A stretch of DNA of 64,000 bases from Lepas anatifera (GCA_034440635.1 JAOTON010001674.1:310001-374000); one strand, 5' to 3'; numbered from the stretch's first letter, positions 35,501 through 47,609 are shown. Program-made: numbers and translations. Notes: generated by a model from the sequence alone, not told the origin.

Positions 35501-37134
35501 CTACCCTTTTAATAGGTAGGCAGGAGTGCCCTTCCGTACCCGTGCGACCCCGCTACTAAAGTTCCATTATAAACAGGTTTAGAAGTATTAATTACTGCAA
35601 TAGGGTCGCACCACTCCCCGCCCCTTTGTTTTTTAATCATGCAATACAACTTAATCCTAATAAATTATCCCTGTGGTCCCCCGAAAAGATAGATGAACTA
35701 GTAACATTCGAGGGAACCACAGGTGTCAGAGTAAGGGTATTTGTGGGTTATTTCTATAAAGAAATAAAAAACTGGTACAAAAGGCAAGCGAGATAGTTAG
35801 AAACGAGCATTTCTTCCAGAGAAAGAGGAAAAGAAGAATGGATTTTGGCACATTTTCAGGCTAGCTTTATCTTGCTGCTCTCTGTACTTTTCAATGAAAT
35901 AATTTCTTATATGGCCCTTTAAAATATGTTTTTGTAGTGGAACTTCATTAACACCAGAGGAGGGACGAATATAAATGAAAATATTTATACAAGTAATAAT
36001 AATACAAGTTATACAAGTAATCTATTATTGATATGCTTACATAACTGGTGTACCCAGCAATAATTCAATCATATGTAAATTGTCATAAATGCTCTACTTC
36101 AGAATGCCAACTGACCTATGAGACAGTATGACATGGAACCATTATGTGTGAACAATTAAAGAACTAGTTACCATGCTGTTATCAGTCTCTTCATCCTTCT
36201 GCTACTCATGTGACCCAGGCTTTTATAACCTCAGGCACATGCAAACCTGTTGCACTGTGATAGGTAAGTGGCAGCTGCTGTCATATTTCGAGACCTACCA
36301 AATACCAACTTAGCGGTGTGGGGGATAGGACTAGTATGATTGTTCTAACATACTCAATCCATGAACTTGAATATAAAACCTATAAATTGTAGTAAATGAT
36401 CTTGGCAATTAGAACCATGACCTTAGACTGCGGAACAGAGATTGGTTTGTCCCTGTCATACTGTTCACATCAAGAGTTAATAAATTTCGATTTGTTGGAT
36501 ATTTAAAGTGTTTTATGCCTTTTTTTGCAGCTCACCTTTTCATTCCGGAGACCTGATCTTGGCGATGCGCCCTCTCTCTCTCTCTCTTTCTTCAATAAGA
36601 GTATGCAGATTTTGACTTGTTTATCGAATTAAAACTGATTTCAACCGCACTGATCTGCCTGTCACTCCAACTAGATTTAGTTACCTATTACTATTTTGTG
36701 CTTGATCCGCGCAACCTTGATATTTTTTCTGTTTCCCACTTAGTTTTGGCTATGGAAATAACGAATTTGTAAATTATGCACTGAAAATTACGTTAAAATA
36801 TGAAATAGATAGGATGACGTGTCTAGAATTCACACTGTCAAACGACTCGAGACCTAGACATGTGTCTCCGATTCTAATTGGACATGTGTCGTGCATTCAA
36901 ATCCGTAGGAATGATAACATTTTCGATATCACATTGCCCATTCTCTAGACTCCGGTTCACATAAGTGATTATCGTTGCCAATACCTTTTTTCTGAACTTT
37001 TGGCTATTTCATTTCTGCTTTAGGTCGTTCTCTGTCAGGCTTAAGCCCAGGTCTTTTCCCATATTGAATGAATAATGTTGTCACTGGATTAGATTTCCAG
37101 GATAAAACAATTAACCCTTTTCTTCTCTGTCAGT
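35501..37134. other. Intron sequence, no coding feature
   Basis: AT-rich. A short (CT)n run lies at about 36571-36590. Nothing else recognised. Confidence 0.45.
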
Positions 37135-37870
37135 AGATGACAATGTAAATGCTCATCGTGAATTTGAAAGATTAAGAACCGAATGTGTATACTACTTGCC
37201 TTCAAGATTGATAGTTGACTTTAATTCGAAGGAACCTGATTTAGATATCCTCCATATAAACATAAGATCTCTTCTAAACAAGTTTGACCAATTTTGTGAT
37301 CTCCTTAGAAAAATAAGTATGCCTCTTCGTTTTATATCGATATCTGAGACATGGATAAACAAAGAGATAGAAAATGCATTTCAAATACCCTCCTACAAAG
37401 CCTATTTTTCCATAGAGTCGACAAAAGGGGAGGGGGTGCAGGATTATATATATAAGAGATTTGTCCCCCACCCAGTTGCATCTTCCAACATTTTCAACAG
37501 CTGAAGTTGTTTGCGTTTCTGCAAAACCATCTGATAATGAGTCAATTATTGTTTGTCAAGTTTATAAATCACCAAATACAGATAAATTAAAGTTTATTGA
37601 GGAACTTAGTACCTGTCTGGAATGGTTACATAGATTCAATAAAGCTATTTATATCACGGGTGATTTCAACTTAGATCTATTTACCATTGAGACTGATTCT
37701 TGGACAAGAAGTTTTTTGCTAACAATGTGTCCTATGGATTTCTTCCAACTATATCGAAAACAATAAGACACCAGGCGAACTCGAACAGCCAAATTGATAA
37801 TATATTCTCAAATAGCTTAGAAACCATTGAAACCCCTCAGGGGACCGATCTTCATTTGCCGGATTCGTCC
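37135..37870 (+). pseudogene. CR1-like LINE endonuclease fragment
   Basis: An apurinic-endonuclease-type (EEP) domain spread over at least three frames: LDILHINIRSLLNKFDQF, FISISETWI, then after a frameshift VVCVSAKPSDNESIIVCQVYKSP and YITGDFNLDL, and after another shift a QIDNIFSN segment. These are the ordered EN motifs of CR1/L2-type LINEs. It ends where GC-rich sequence starts at about 37880. No RT follows; it is a non-functional piece. Confidence 0.78.
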
Positions 37871-37879
37871 CGCAAGTAA

Positions 37880-38081
37880 AGATTGGAGCAACGGGGTGTG
37901 ACGCGCCCGGGGCCCCAGTCAGCCTTGGGAGGCACGTTGTCGCATCGCCGCGGATACATCTTTTCTAGCCCCCGACGGCCGCTGCCTCTTCCGACTTCCC
38001 TCGGTTAGAGTCGGCGTCCGTCGTCGGTGGCTCTGGTATGATTAATTAATATTAAAAAAAAAAAAAAAAAAAAAAAAATAA
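37880..38081 (+). mobile_element. LINE-like 3' end with poly(A)
   Basis: About 175 bases of GC-rich sequence without an ORF end in TTAATTAATATT and an uninterrupted A-run at 38054-38080. It looks like the 3' end of an I/Jockey-type retrotransposon abutting the 5' end of the next LINE. Confidence 0.5.
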
Positions 38082-38892
38082 GATGAGGTCCGCGGCGATG
38101 CTGATGATTGCCTTACGGGCCCTTTGTTACCTGGTCGGTAACCGTATTGGATCGGGTCAGATCTGTCCTGCACCTCCCAGTATGTAGCTCCTGTTTGTTT
38201 TTGTTTTCTTATTTTGTTGATTATTTTTAGTTCCTGTCCTCTTTTTATGCTTCAGTTATCCGTCCCACAGTTATTTGCCTCCTTCGGCATTTTATGGGTG
38301 TAAGGCGCCCACTCGAGGCTTATCTCGAGCCCCGGCGACGAGGTTGACGGGATCCTGGGGGTTGAGGTCCCCCTCGGGCGGGGCAGTCCCGAGGGCTCCA
38401 ACACGCCCCCTTTGGCCCAGATATCTCGATCCAACCGGGGGTAAGCCGTCCGTACGCTGCCGCGGGCGGCCTAGCTACGCGGCAGTGTCTACGGGCACTG
38501 TCGCTCGGTCCAGCTGAGCAGGGGGATTATGTTTCGGGCGTGCGGCGCGGCGCCCTTCGCGGTGGGGACTGTGATAGCTCTTGCCGGGCGCGACGCGGGC
38601 CGTGGTTTCGGAAACCGTCGATTTGCGAGACTCCGGCTTGTTGCGCGCGCCTGGTAGACTGCAGTCTCCGCTGCGTGAGGGCTGCCGCGTTTTGCTTCGT
38701 CCCGACTCATGGCCTTGCCGGCACACTGGGCTGATGGCGTCAAGGGGGTGGGTGCGTTCTGATCGGAGGGGTTGTGTGAGTACCTCTCGCCCCTCTGAGA
38801 CGGGCGCACCTGCCCCCGTAGGCACTGTACCAGCCCCCGGGCCCAGCTATTGACAGCTGGCAACCCGGGGGCCGAAGGTAAACTCCTCTATC

Positions 38893-40520
38893 ATGGCGTC
38901 TTTATCTGCACCCGCTCTCTCCGATCCGACTGCACGGACTCCGACCCCTGCCATGAACCCGACTACCCCTAGCTCACCCTCTGACACCGCTGATTTGATG
39001 GACTCTCCGGACGCCAGGCCCCCCGCGCGAACTCAACCAGAGCAGGCTACCCCCTTGACACTTGTCATTCGTGTAGAGGACAGGACCATGAAGTTGAACC
39101 CGTTTCAGCTTCATGGAGCTTTGGCGAAATTCCAGCCCAAGCGCACGTACCGACACCCAGATGGACGGGTAGAAGTTGAGATGGAAAGCGAATGTGCTGC
39201 GAAGAAGTTGCTGGCAACAACCTCTTTGGAAATCCGCACCCCCAAAAGATATGTGTCTGTCCCCATCAAGGTGTCTCCTCACTCAACAAAGAACAGCTGT
39301 AGAGGCGTGATTAGCTGTACCGACTTGTGTAATGTTTCGGAAGAGGAGGTCCTTGAAGGGCTTAGGTATCAAGGCGTCATGGAAGTGAAAAAGCTTTTGA
39401 GAACGGGTGAGGGCCAGAACTCGGACACAGGAACGTTTCTCCTCCTCTTTTCAGGAACCAAGTTGCCGGGAAAAGTGAAAGTGGGATGGATGGCCATCAC
39501 GGTCCGGCCGTTCGTACCAAACCCGATCCGCTGTTTCAGATGCCAGGGATTTGGGCCACATTGCTAGTAGGTGCAAGGCAGAGGAACGGTGTGGGAAATG
39601 TGCAGAATCTGGCCACAAGTCCACGGCTTGTGTGGCCAGTGAGCCAAAATGTGTAGGTTGCGGGGCAGCACATGAGGCGTGGAGCAACGCCTGCCCTAAG
39701 CTGGCTGAGGCCAAAAAACAACAAAAGAAAAACTGAGACACCCAGACCTCAGATAATCTCCCGGGCCTGCCAAACCGATAGTGACGAAACGCACAAAGAA
39801 AGCCACGGTAAGCGTGCGCGAGAGAACACACCCACTCAGTCCCCACCCCACAAAAGTCCGCAAACGTCTGAAACGACATAGATCACACCTGCTCTCCAAC
39901 TTGATGGTCCTGCCGCCACAAAGCGAGCCCGTGTTATATTACCCCGCCTAGACACTACCTTAACCAAAGCTCACAGACAAGGATCGAGGCATGAGGAACC
40001 CCCCACCAGCAATGTAGGTAGCGACGCAGAGGTGCCGCAGCCCACCACCACTGAGACCACAACAGCTAATGACCAAACGAACAATGCTGCAGCAATGCCA
40101 CCGCCCCCTCCGCCTCCCGCACGCTCTCCACCAGCAATCCTAGCGACCAAACCACAGCAAATTCGTGCAGTGCCTCCGTCCCCAACCCCAGGTCCACCTC
40201 CCACGGTACCTCCTGGCTTCCCAGCCGCACTACCGCCACCTAGCCCGCAGCAGGAGGGGGTTTTTCGGAGCTACCTACAGGTAGAACCTAGAACTCACCA
40301 CACCGTAGCCTCAGAACAAATTCGGCAGCGAGGTCGGTCTTATTCCTTTTCTTCAAACCGAACACAGAGATACCGGTCCCACTCCCGGGAACAGGGTAGC
40401 ACCAGGCGTCCACTTTCAAGGGACCGAGCACATCCAGTATGGGAGCAGAAAACAAACCAACAGTACAAGGGAATGCTCTCGGGAGGAGTACCCTTCCAGG
40501 GACCTAGTGGAGCACAATGA
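38893..40520 (+). pseudogene. LINE ORF1 (gag-like) with CCHC zinc knuckles
   Basis: The start is ATG at 38893 (MASLSAPALSDPT). An N-terminal Pro/Thr/Ser-rich stretch is followed by a domain around LVIRVEDRTMKLNPFQLHGALAKF, then three zinc knuckles: CFRCQGFG(H)IASRC, CGKCAESGHKSTAC and CVGCGAAHEAWSNAC. The first knuckle is split by a one-base frameshift at about 39550. A stop near 39881 precedes a Pro-rich and Arg/Ser-rich tail (about 40032-40520, in a different frame), typical of Jockey-type gag C-termini. With two frame breaks it cannot make the full protein. Nucleic-acid-binding gag proteins coat the LINE RNA; this role is known for the family, not shown here. Confidence 0.78.
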
Positions 40521-40576
40521 AGAGTCATTTTCTTATATCCAGTCTAGTTCTAACACTTCTCTTAGCTTTCAATAAC

Positions 40577-41191
40577 ATGACCCACATCTTACAGTGGAAT
40601 ATGCGGGGTTTTAGAGCAAACCACCAGGAACTACAGACGCTGGTTGCCTCCAAATCTCCCGCAGTCATATGTCTTCAAGAAACCAAACTGAAACAAGACA
40701 ACTCATGTCAATTGCACAATTATAAAAACATATCGTTACGATGTACCCTCAACAACAATAGCGCATGGCGGTGTTGCCATACTTGTACACTATAGCGTAC
40801 CATCACATTCTCTCCTTCTCAGAACTAGCCTCCAAGCTGTGGCAGCAACTGTCGATCTCGGAAATACAAAATAACCTGCGCTTCCATTTAAATACCTCCC
40901 GACGAGGACCTCCAGGGGGATGCACTGCACGATCTGATCCGCCAGCTGCCAAGAAACTTCGTGTTATTAGGTGACTTCAACGCTCACAGCACAGTTTGGG
41001 GTTGTACACGCTCAGACCGACGAGGCAGGCGTCTGGAGGATCTTATATTGCGTAACGACATATGCAACTTAAATACTGGACTCCCTACACACATTGCATT
41101 ACCATCAGGAAATACGTCTGCAGTTGATCTTTCTTTGTGCTCTCCGACCCTGGCTGATCGTTTTAGATGGAGAACTCAGACTTTTGTCTAA
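40577..41191 (+). pseudogene. LINE ORF2 start: endonuclease domain, truncated
   Basis: ATG at 40577 (MTHILQWNMRGFRANHQELQ) gives the canonical first EN motif, then VICLQETKL. After a frameshift near 40765, AHGGVAILVHYSV follows, then a TAA stop, and then FVLLGDFNAHSTVWG. These are the ordered motifs of LINE apurinic-like endonucleases. The frame ends at about 41191 before the expected SDH motif. Confidence 0.8.
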
Positions 41192-42288
41192 ATCTTTCGC
41201 TAAACATATTTGATAGTTTATAGGTTTCATGGTCTAGTTTGAAGCATTGCATAGTGATGCAGCTTGTCTAAATAACAGGGTGAAACCCTTAAAAGTGACT
41301 TTTTAGAAATTATATCAAATGGATATAATACGTTTAAGCATTCATTGGAACATGGGAAACCTTGCTTACTTCCTTCATTTACCGTGCCACGTCCATTTTA
41401 CGGCTGCTGAAACATGATAATTCTTCCATGTCATTACATACCGCAATCTTACTAAAAAATAACAATGGCATGATTCAAAACAAGAATCGCAAATACTAAC
41501 ACCCAGCCATCATTGCATTGTTACCGTTCAGATTTCTGTAACCTTTTGGTCACAGAAATTCGGCTCTAGCTGGTCCCGACAACATTTTAAGGCCATTTTA
41601 ATAACGGTGTGTTTTGAAAATAAAGTCCCACACAAAGCACGTTTTCTTAAACCAGCAAAAAAATTACTATCAAGATCAGCTGGAAAATAGGTTTAAAAGA
41701 GGCGAATAATTGAGGGAGTGTCCTCTATAGTCTTAATAATGGAATTTTCAGGTTGGCATCCGGCGACCGAAAACAAGTTATGCCGGTTTTAGTCCTACTG
41801 ATAATTAGCGGAGGACTAAAATCGTGAATTTGTTTTGGGTCGTTGCATGCCAGCCTGATGCTGTCGCCATTCAAATACTATAGAGGATAAAAACTGGCGA
41901 TTTTACATATGTGTGTACGTTATAGCACGTAACATGGCATCAGCTGCAGCTGCAGCTGCATGCTCCAAATCAAACACGTTTCCGTATAAATCGCAAGTTT
42001 TACTCAGCTTATTTATTTCGGTCAGATTTGCCGGCTTTGTCGTCATTTGAATATATTGTACTAAGCATAAGAGCCATCAAATACCCTCAATAGTCTTTGT
42101 GGTGGAACTGAAAATGAGAGTCAGAACAAAAATTGTGGTGTTTTCATGCGTCACCAAAGCCTGATTTGACGGAAACCTGAATTCAAAACACAAGTATGTT
42201 TTGTGTTTGTTTGTACCATTCAACGAAAAGCCTTCTAGTCAATTAAATATTGATATTCTATCATTATAAGTTCTTTGTTCAGAAAAGA
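41192..42288. repeat. Intron with a ~170-bp palindrome at 41720-41888
   Basis: TCCTCTATAGT... CAGGTTGGCAT... GCGACCGAAAACAAG... TTTTAGTCCT is mirrored by AGGACTAAAAT... TTGTTTTGGGTCG... ATGCCAGCCTG... ACTATAGAGGA, with a loop of about 15 bases. The long imperfect hairpin looks like a miniature foldback element. The rest of the stretch is unrecognised. Confidence 0.6.
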
Positions 42289-42296
42289 CCATTACC

Positions 42297-42604
42297 CATA
42301 GGCGGATCCAGGATCGCCGATCGGGGTTGGAGGGGGGGCACCTCGCTGGGGTGGGGGCTGCCATCCAGAGGAAGGGGGCACCACTTTTGGCCGGAAAATC
42401 TTATCAGATTGACGCGAAATCCTATCGCGTGGCGCCTATTTTCGCATGGGGGGTTCGGAAGCGACATATTTCAAGGGGGCGCCATTGACCCTTTACTGGA
42501 GCGCCTTGACTATTTTAGGGGGCGCCGAGGGTCGGCCGGGGAGGGTACCTGCCCCTCTTTGCCTGCCCCTGGATGGATGGCACCTGCCTCTGGATCTGCC
42601 TATG
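42297..42604. mobile_element. hAT-like MITE, CATAGGCGGATCC family
   Basis: Left end CATAGGCGGATCCAGGATCG and right end TCTGGATCTGCCTATG, with 8-bp flanks CCATTACC (42289-42296) and GCATTACC (42605-42612), one mismatch. The interior is GC-rich with GGGGGCGCC words. Same family as 48972-49233. Confidence 0.8.
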
Positions 42605-42612
42605 GCATTACC

Positions 42613-44153
42613 AACGTGTAGTGATATTTTTATGGCATCACTTTATTTTAACTTGTCGAAATCTGGAATCTGAATCTAATATTTTGTGTTCGTATCCGAA
42701 CCATTTGACCACCAGCCTTCAATTGAAGTAAAAATCATCATGCTATCGTCATAAGTTCTTAATCAAAAATGCTTATCACCAGTATACAATTGATACTTTA
42801 CTGACATCACTAAATGGTTATTGGTCGAAAGCCCAATATCGAAAACCATCATTGCGCGTCCTTGCTTGAACCACCCAATAGAAAGCCTTCATTTGAAGCA
42901 AAAATTGTCGTTCCATCGTAAATAGTTTTTGAGCTAGAGGCTCAAATCCGTTTTCTTCTGGTCTCCTGCACCGCTGTGTATTTGTACGATATAGGCATTA
43001 TGTTCACCCCCGCTGCGCATGGTCAGTTTTTTAGTCTCGAGGAAACCAAAACCAGTTCTGAGTAGCATTTTGACCAAATAATGGGAATCTGGTGGACTAT
43101 TTTGCAAGCCTAGGGGGTGCCACTAAAATGGGCAGCCCTAAGGCTGGGGGCACACCGGGTAACTGCTCCCTCCCCAAAATCCCCAATTTCTGCCCATTTT
43201 CTTTATAAAACACATGTTTTTTACGATTCTGGGCCCCTTGCCCCCCCTCAAACCGTCGGTCTGGAGCCGACCCTGGGCTTGTGGAATTTGTCTGAGGAAA
43301 TCATATTTAGAGTGGATTTTCAAGCATTGTTTCCTCATAAATGGATTTCTATGCATCGAAATAATCTAAAATCACCCAGTTTGACCACCTGGCCCCGCCA
43401 GGTTTCTTAAGTTCACTCTTCTAGAATGGGGTGGATTTAAATTAAGATACTTATTTAGAATGTGGTCTTAAGCTTTGGATTGTCATAAATGGACTCCCGA
43501 AGGTCGAATTACCCTGAAACTGTCATGTTTGACCGCCTAGTCTTGCCAGGTCTCCTAAATGCTTCTTTGGATATAACTTACATCCACCTCGTGAAATGCC
43601 CTAATATGTATCAAATAATGGGTGCCACAAATCATGTTTGTTCCAAAATTTGGCAACGCTCATAACCATTTTTTGCGAAATTCAACTGGCAATCAGAAAA
43701 TAGATTGGGATGTTCTTTGCCCCCTGCATCTGCACTCTTTTCAAAGGCTGGGAGCCTAACTTGAATTCTTGAAATCCTGGATCCGTCGCTACATTTATGA
43801 CCGATTTTTTAGTTTTGTATGTCGTGTGGTGCCATCATGCAACGTATTCTAGGTGCGACAGTGTTGGCCATTTGAGTTTTAGTTGGTGACAGGGTTGGTA
43901 TTTTGTCCTCTCCTGTTCAGTATGATCGTGGTCGTTCCAGAGAGGGTGCACCGAAATGACGGTACCATGGGAACGTTCCAGTGTGCTGTCTTTTCTCCCC
44001 CATTCCGCCACTTTTGCTTGAAAGCATAGGTCAGACAGACTTGCATTTTGTGCCTATTGAACAGCTGGCGTGTCAGCTGGTGAGTGCGGCACCGCACACA
44101 GGCGGCCGCAGAAACCCCAGTGAAGGGCCGGAGTGACGCCTGGTGCCTGGCAG
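42613..44153. other. Intron sequence, no coding feature
   Basis: A MITE-like remnant with G/C runs lies at about 43110-43275 (GGGGGTGCCACTAAAATGGGC, CCTTGCCCCCCCTCAAACCG). Nothing else recognised up to the laminin exon acceptor. Confidence 0.45.
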
Positions 44154-44279
44154 GCGGCCGCGGCCGTCAACACGGGCGAGGCTACCCTGGAGGAGGCGCA
44201 GAAGACCTTGCAAACGCTTCTCAGGTTCGACGCCCAGGTGCAAGACTCGCGCGAGGAGGCCGAACAGGCGCTGCTTCAG
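44154..44279 (+). CDS. LAMC1-like: Laminin gamma coiled-coil exon 3 of window
   Basis: Encodes 42 residues (126 bp), phase 0 to phase 0, beginning with four alanines (AAAAVNTGEATL) and ending SREEAEQALLQ. It corresponds to gamma-1 'DTLQEANDILNNL...TAAEEAL' with the same residue count. Acceptor TGGCAG|GCGGCC, donor CAG|GTAGGA. The heptad-like spacing of Leu/Ala supports a coiled coil. A degenerate copy of its 3' half plus donor and intron start lies 310 bases downstream (see 44590-44690). Confidence 0.87.
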
Positions 44280-44589
44280 GTAGGACTTTGATTGCTTGAA
44301 GTGTGGCCGGCCCAGAGCCACGTGCAGAGACATGGCTGCATGCTGGCCGACGGTGGAGCTCCTCTCAGGCGTTCAGTGAGCCGGTGGTCATGTTAAAGAG
44401 TGTGCTGAATCATTAGTGCAGCTTACATGCTTCTAATTGGCATTTGGGAGTCGGGCCGTGATATGCACCCGGCACGTGGGTACCTACGGTGCGAGAGTTG
44501 AGTTCCTTCCAAGGAGTTGGTAAGATTGGGCGGCACCGCAAATAGTTGTTGGTTTCTCCAAAGCAACATAGGAGTGTTTACTCTGCATC

Positions 44590-44690
44590 TCAGGCTCGGA
44601 ACCTAGGTGCAGGGCTCGTGCGAGGAAGCTGAGCAGGCGTTACTACAGGTAAGACATTGATTGTTTGAACGGCCCAGAGCCACGCTTACT
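44590..44690 (+). pseudogene. Decayed duplicate of laminin exon 3 (3' half plus donor)
   Basis: The stretch from CTCAGGCTCGG through a CAG|GTAAGA donor and about 45 bases of following intron mirrors the end of the exon at 44154-44279 and its flanking intron (both contain ATTGATTG, then CGGCCCAGAGCCACG). Translated in the exon frame it reads LRLGT-stop-VQGSCEEAEQALLQ against LRFDAQVQDSREEAEQALLQ. The stop and substitutions show it is not used as coding exon in this form. The donor site is intact and even closer to consensus than the original. Confidence 0.8.
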
Positions 44691-45166
44691 ATTTCATCAC
44701 TTGACGCGTGCTGAGCAGTCAGGCTTCCGTCCGCGTTGTATCGACCATTTCAAGTATAAATCGGTGATTTTTCACTAGAGAAGTGGGGTTCTCTTGTCTT
44801 TGCGTTGCGCTATTCTGGCAGAGTATGTTATGTAGTGATCTGTGACGCAACCTACTCTTGCTCCTAGAGCTTTTATTTGTAGTCGTTTCTGTGGGGCAAT
44901 CAAAAACAGTGGTCAAGCGAGAAGGGTACGGGGACTTAACATTCGGTTTGATGTTCTTTAGAGACGAACGTTGTGTTGGGAAGGAAACAGTAGCTATTCA
45001 TGCTGTAGCTCAATCCAACCACTTGCCCTGAGAACTCATCCCTGACACCGTGCGAAGTCGAGCTCGCACGAAAGGCACTCGGGTCCCTTCTGCCACATTG
45101 CGACTTCCCTCTATCGATTTCAGGGGTGTAAACTGCACTATCGTGTATCATCCTGGCATTTCCCAG
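44691..45166. other. Rest of short intron before laminin exon 4
   Basis: Between the decayed exon duplicate and the acceptor; no repeat recognised. Confidence 0.5.
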
Positions 45167-45301
45167 GTTCAGGTTATTGTGAGGCTGGTGGAGGAAGCTG
45201 AAAGAAAGACTTCAGATGGGAGTACTGCGCTGCAGGGTGCTGACCGCAACGCCAACAGCGCGCGAGACAGCGCCTCCGAGGCGGAGATTGTCGCCGAGCA
45301 G
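45167..45301 (+). CDS. LAMC1-like: Laminin gamma coiled-coil exon 4 of window
   Basis: Encodes 45 residues (135 bp), phase 0 to phase 0: VQVIVRLVEEAERKTSD... to ...SEAEIVAEQ. It matches gamma-1 'ITEANEKTREAQQAL...AHEAERIAS' with equal length when the acceptor is TCCCAG|GTTCAG; the alternative six bases later (GTTCAG|GTT) is in phase but two residues short. The donor CAG|GTGTGG is followed 13 bases later by a (GA)n microsatellite of about 64 bases. The intron before it is only 887 bp, the shortest here. Confidence 0.87.
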
Positions 45302-45311
45302 GTGTGGTCAA

Positions 45312-45314
<3 letters not shown>

Positions 45315-45375
<61 letters not shown>

Positions 45376-45378
45376 GAG
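45315..45378. repeat. (GA)n microsatellite next to exon 4 donor
   Basis: About 64 bases of GA repeats with one GAGCGAGA break, starting 13 bases after the donor GT of the laminin exon at 45167-45301. Confidence 0.95.
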
Positions 45379-46534
45379 GAGTCAATAGAAAGGTCACAGT
45401 TTCAAAATCTTTCATCGTTTTGCACTTTGTTTACATGATGTTTGCGGTCAAATCTGGTAGAATACACATTAGGATGCGGGTTACAACACTTCTTTCGAAA
45501 TCGAAACTTTTTCACGTGGTTTTGGACGGTAGACACGAATATAAGGACAATCCTGCAAAAAATTGCAATTTTCTCGAGTTTAAACAACGGATTTTCACTT
45601 TTAACCTTCCCCCAGTGGGGCGCAAGGATGCTGACTAACCCCCCTACAGATTTTTCGTCGTCGCAGAGAAGCGGTGGCGCCAAGCGCCACCGTACTTGGC
45701 ACAGCTTATTCTTAATTAATTCTGCAACTTTCCCTGAAAATGTTAAGTTCGGGTCACCTCGGGTCAGGTCACCAGGCTAGGTAAAGTGACCTAACTTAAA
45801 ATGTTAGGGATTGCATAACTCGGAGTAGGGATGATTTATCAATGTGAAACCTTTTTCATATAATGGGCTCACCGGGGGCTACAAACTTTGTTTCGGTATT
45901 TTGTATATTGTGGACCTAAGGTCAGGCATGAGTCATGACCTCTCCATTGGAAATGCATGGGAAAAGCGCAAATTTGCCAAAAATGTTTCTTTTTCTGTAT
46001 ATAAAGCTTATAGGGACTTTTTATTCCCGGGATCGTAGTATCGCAGGCCATTCGCAAGGTTCATTTTGCAAGTTTTGACCTGTGACCTCTGAGAAGTAAC
46101 TTGGGTCTACCTAAGCACGTTTTGAGACTTAAGTCAATAACTGCGCAGTAAATTGCAATAGAGCTCTCATTTGGATACCACTATGTTTGATTTGTCATTA
46201 CGAATCGAGTGATATGCATATTGAATATGTTTATTTAGATGATGACCTTGACCTGACCCCAGGTCATGTCATTATTATACTTTGATCTAGTATGGTCATA
46301 TTGTACATCATTCGATACACCATAAAGAGAGTGATCGAATGACGTTAAATTTTGGCTCTAACTTAACTCAGCCATACGCTAGAGTAAAGTGTTCCAACTT
46401 GTGCTATTTTGACTTTTAATGACCTCAATATTACTCTGAGCTCAAATTTTATGGGAAGAGTTTCTTAATCGGTTCAATGGTCTATCAAACCATTCATGTG
46501 CTTTTTCGCTACCCCGCTCTGGAGCCAAATTGCC

Positions 46535-46892
46535 GCCCCGGTAGCTCAGGTGGTAGAGCGCTGGGCTCCGGCTCGCTGCTCAGAAACATGCAGCGACAGT
46601 CCATGTCCAGGCTTGGGATCTCTGACACGCTCCGGCGCTCAATAGTTTATCCGACGAAGGTCGGCTGGCAACTGACTGGTGAGAGGGTGACCTGAGTGGG
46701 GCGGCCGTCCCCGTGCTTTGTGGGACGTTAAACTTTGGCTTCTAAATTAACCCTTCATTGTGGGCGTTGGTCGTTCGGGTGGTGGGATTGGGTTCTCCGT
46801 GACGTCTCTTGGTGACTTTAGTGAGACTTCGACTCCGACATCCGTACTGGAAACAACTTGGAAAACAAAAACAAAAAATTATAAAAAAAGAT
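46535..46892 (+). mobile_element. tRNA-derived SINE, left palindrome arm
   Basis: The head reads GCCCCGGTAGCTCAGGTGG then TAGAGCGCTGGGCTCC, a polymerase III A-box and tRNA-like 5' half. The B-box region (AGGCTTGGGATC) is degenerate. The body includes GTGCTTTGTGGGACGTTAAAC and an A-rich stretch (AAAACAAAAACAAAAAATTA) that may be its tail. Not a functional tRNA: there is no matching 3' acceptor strand. Confidence 0.75.
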
Positions 46893-47609
46893 TCGAGAGG
46901 GTGTCAGCACTAGCCCAGCTTGTCAAAATTGTTTCCGATGTCGCTTTGCTTTTTAGCCTTAGTGATGGAGTGCACTCTGGTTTTTCTATTTGTATTGTAA
47001 TAATTTAATATTGCAACAGATTCGTAGTTTGCGTTTTGGCGGAACAGGAATACGATCTTTGAGTGTTGAACAATTTCCAAGCTAAAAAGTGAAACCCGTC
47101 TATATGCATAAGTTGGAAGTTTATTGTAATGTCTTATCCAACAGCACATCACACTGTGTGCGTGGCACCGCGCTCTCCACGTGCAGCAGTCTCAGTCGTC
47201 GGGACCGGCCCTTCAGACTCACGTCTGCGGCACTTATGTTCTTCAGAAATAAATGTTGCAGACGTGAGCCTGAAGGGCCGGTCCGGATGGCTCTGAGACT
47301 GCTGCACGTGGAGAGCGCGGTACCACGCAAACAGTGTGATGTGCTCTTGGATAAAACATTACAATAAACTACCAACTTATGTATATAGATGGCTTTCACT
47401 TTTTAGTTTGGAAATTGTTCAACACATAAAGATCTTATTCCTGTTCTGCCAAAACGCAGACTACGAATCTGGTGCAATATTAAATCATTATAATACAAAT
47501 AGAGAAACCAAAGTGCACTCCATCACTAAGGCTGAAAAAGCAAAGCGACATCGGAACCAATTTCGACAAGCTAGGCTAAGTGCTGACACCCCCCCCCGTT
47601 CTCGAATCG

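Larger units (their letters stand above)
38083..41191 (+). mobile_element. Jockey/I-like LINE, 5' end kept, 3' part missing
   Basis: A GC-rich leader of about 800 bases, then a gag-like ORF1 and the endonuclease start of ORF2. Homology stops at about 41191 in the EN domain, and RT, RNase H and the 3' tail are absent. Loss of the 3' rather than the 5' end is unusual for LINEs and suggests a later deletion or an aberrant insertion. It lies directly after a poly(A) tract, head to tail. Confidence 0.75.

Noticed and set aside
44084..44299. 71-residue Arg/Gly-rich ORF over the exon 3 region
   Set aside because: It is a shifted-frame shadow of the laminin exon; the laminin frame has conserved length and matches, while this one does not.
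46535..46610. A functional tRNA gene
   Set aside because: Only the 5' half and A-box are tRNA-like; the B-box is degenerate, there is no acceptor-stem partner, and the sequence is mirrored inside a palindrome and continues into a SINE body.
47089..47399. Two 92-residue ORFs on opposite strands with nearly the same protein
   Set aside because: The likeness is explained by the palindrome centre; no homology and no codon signal beyond the symmetry.
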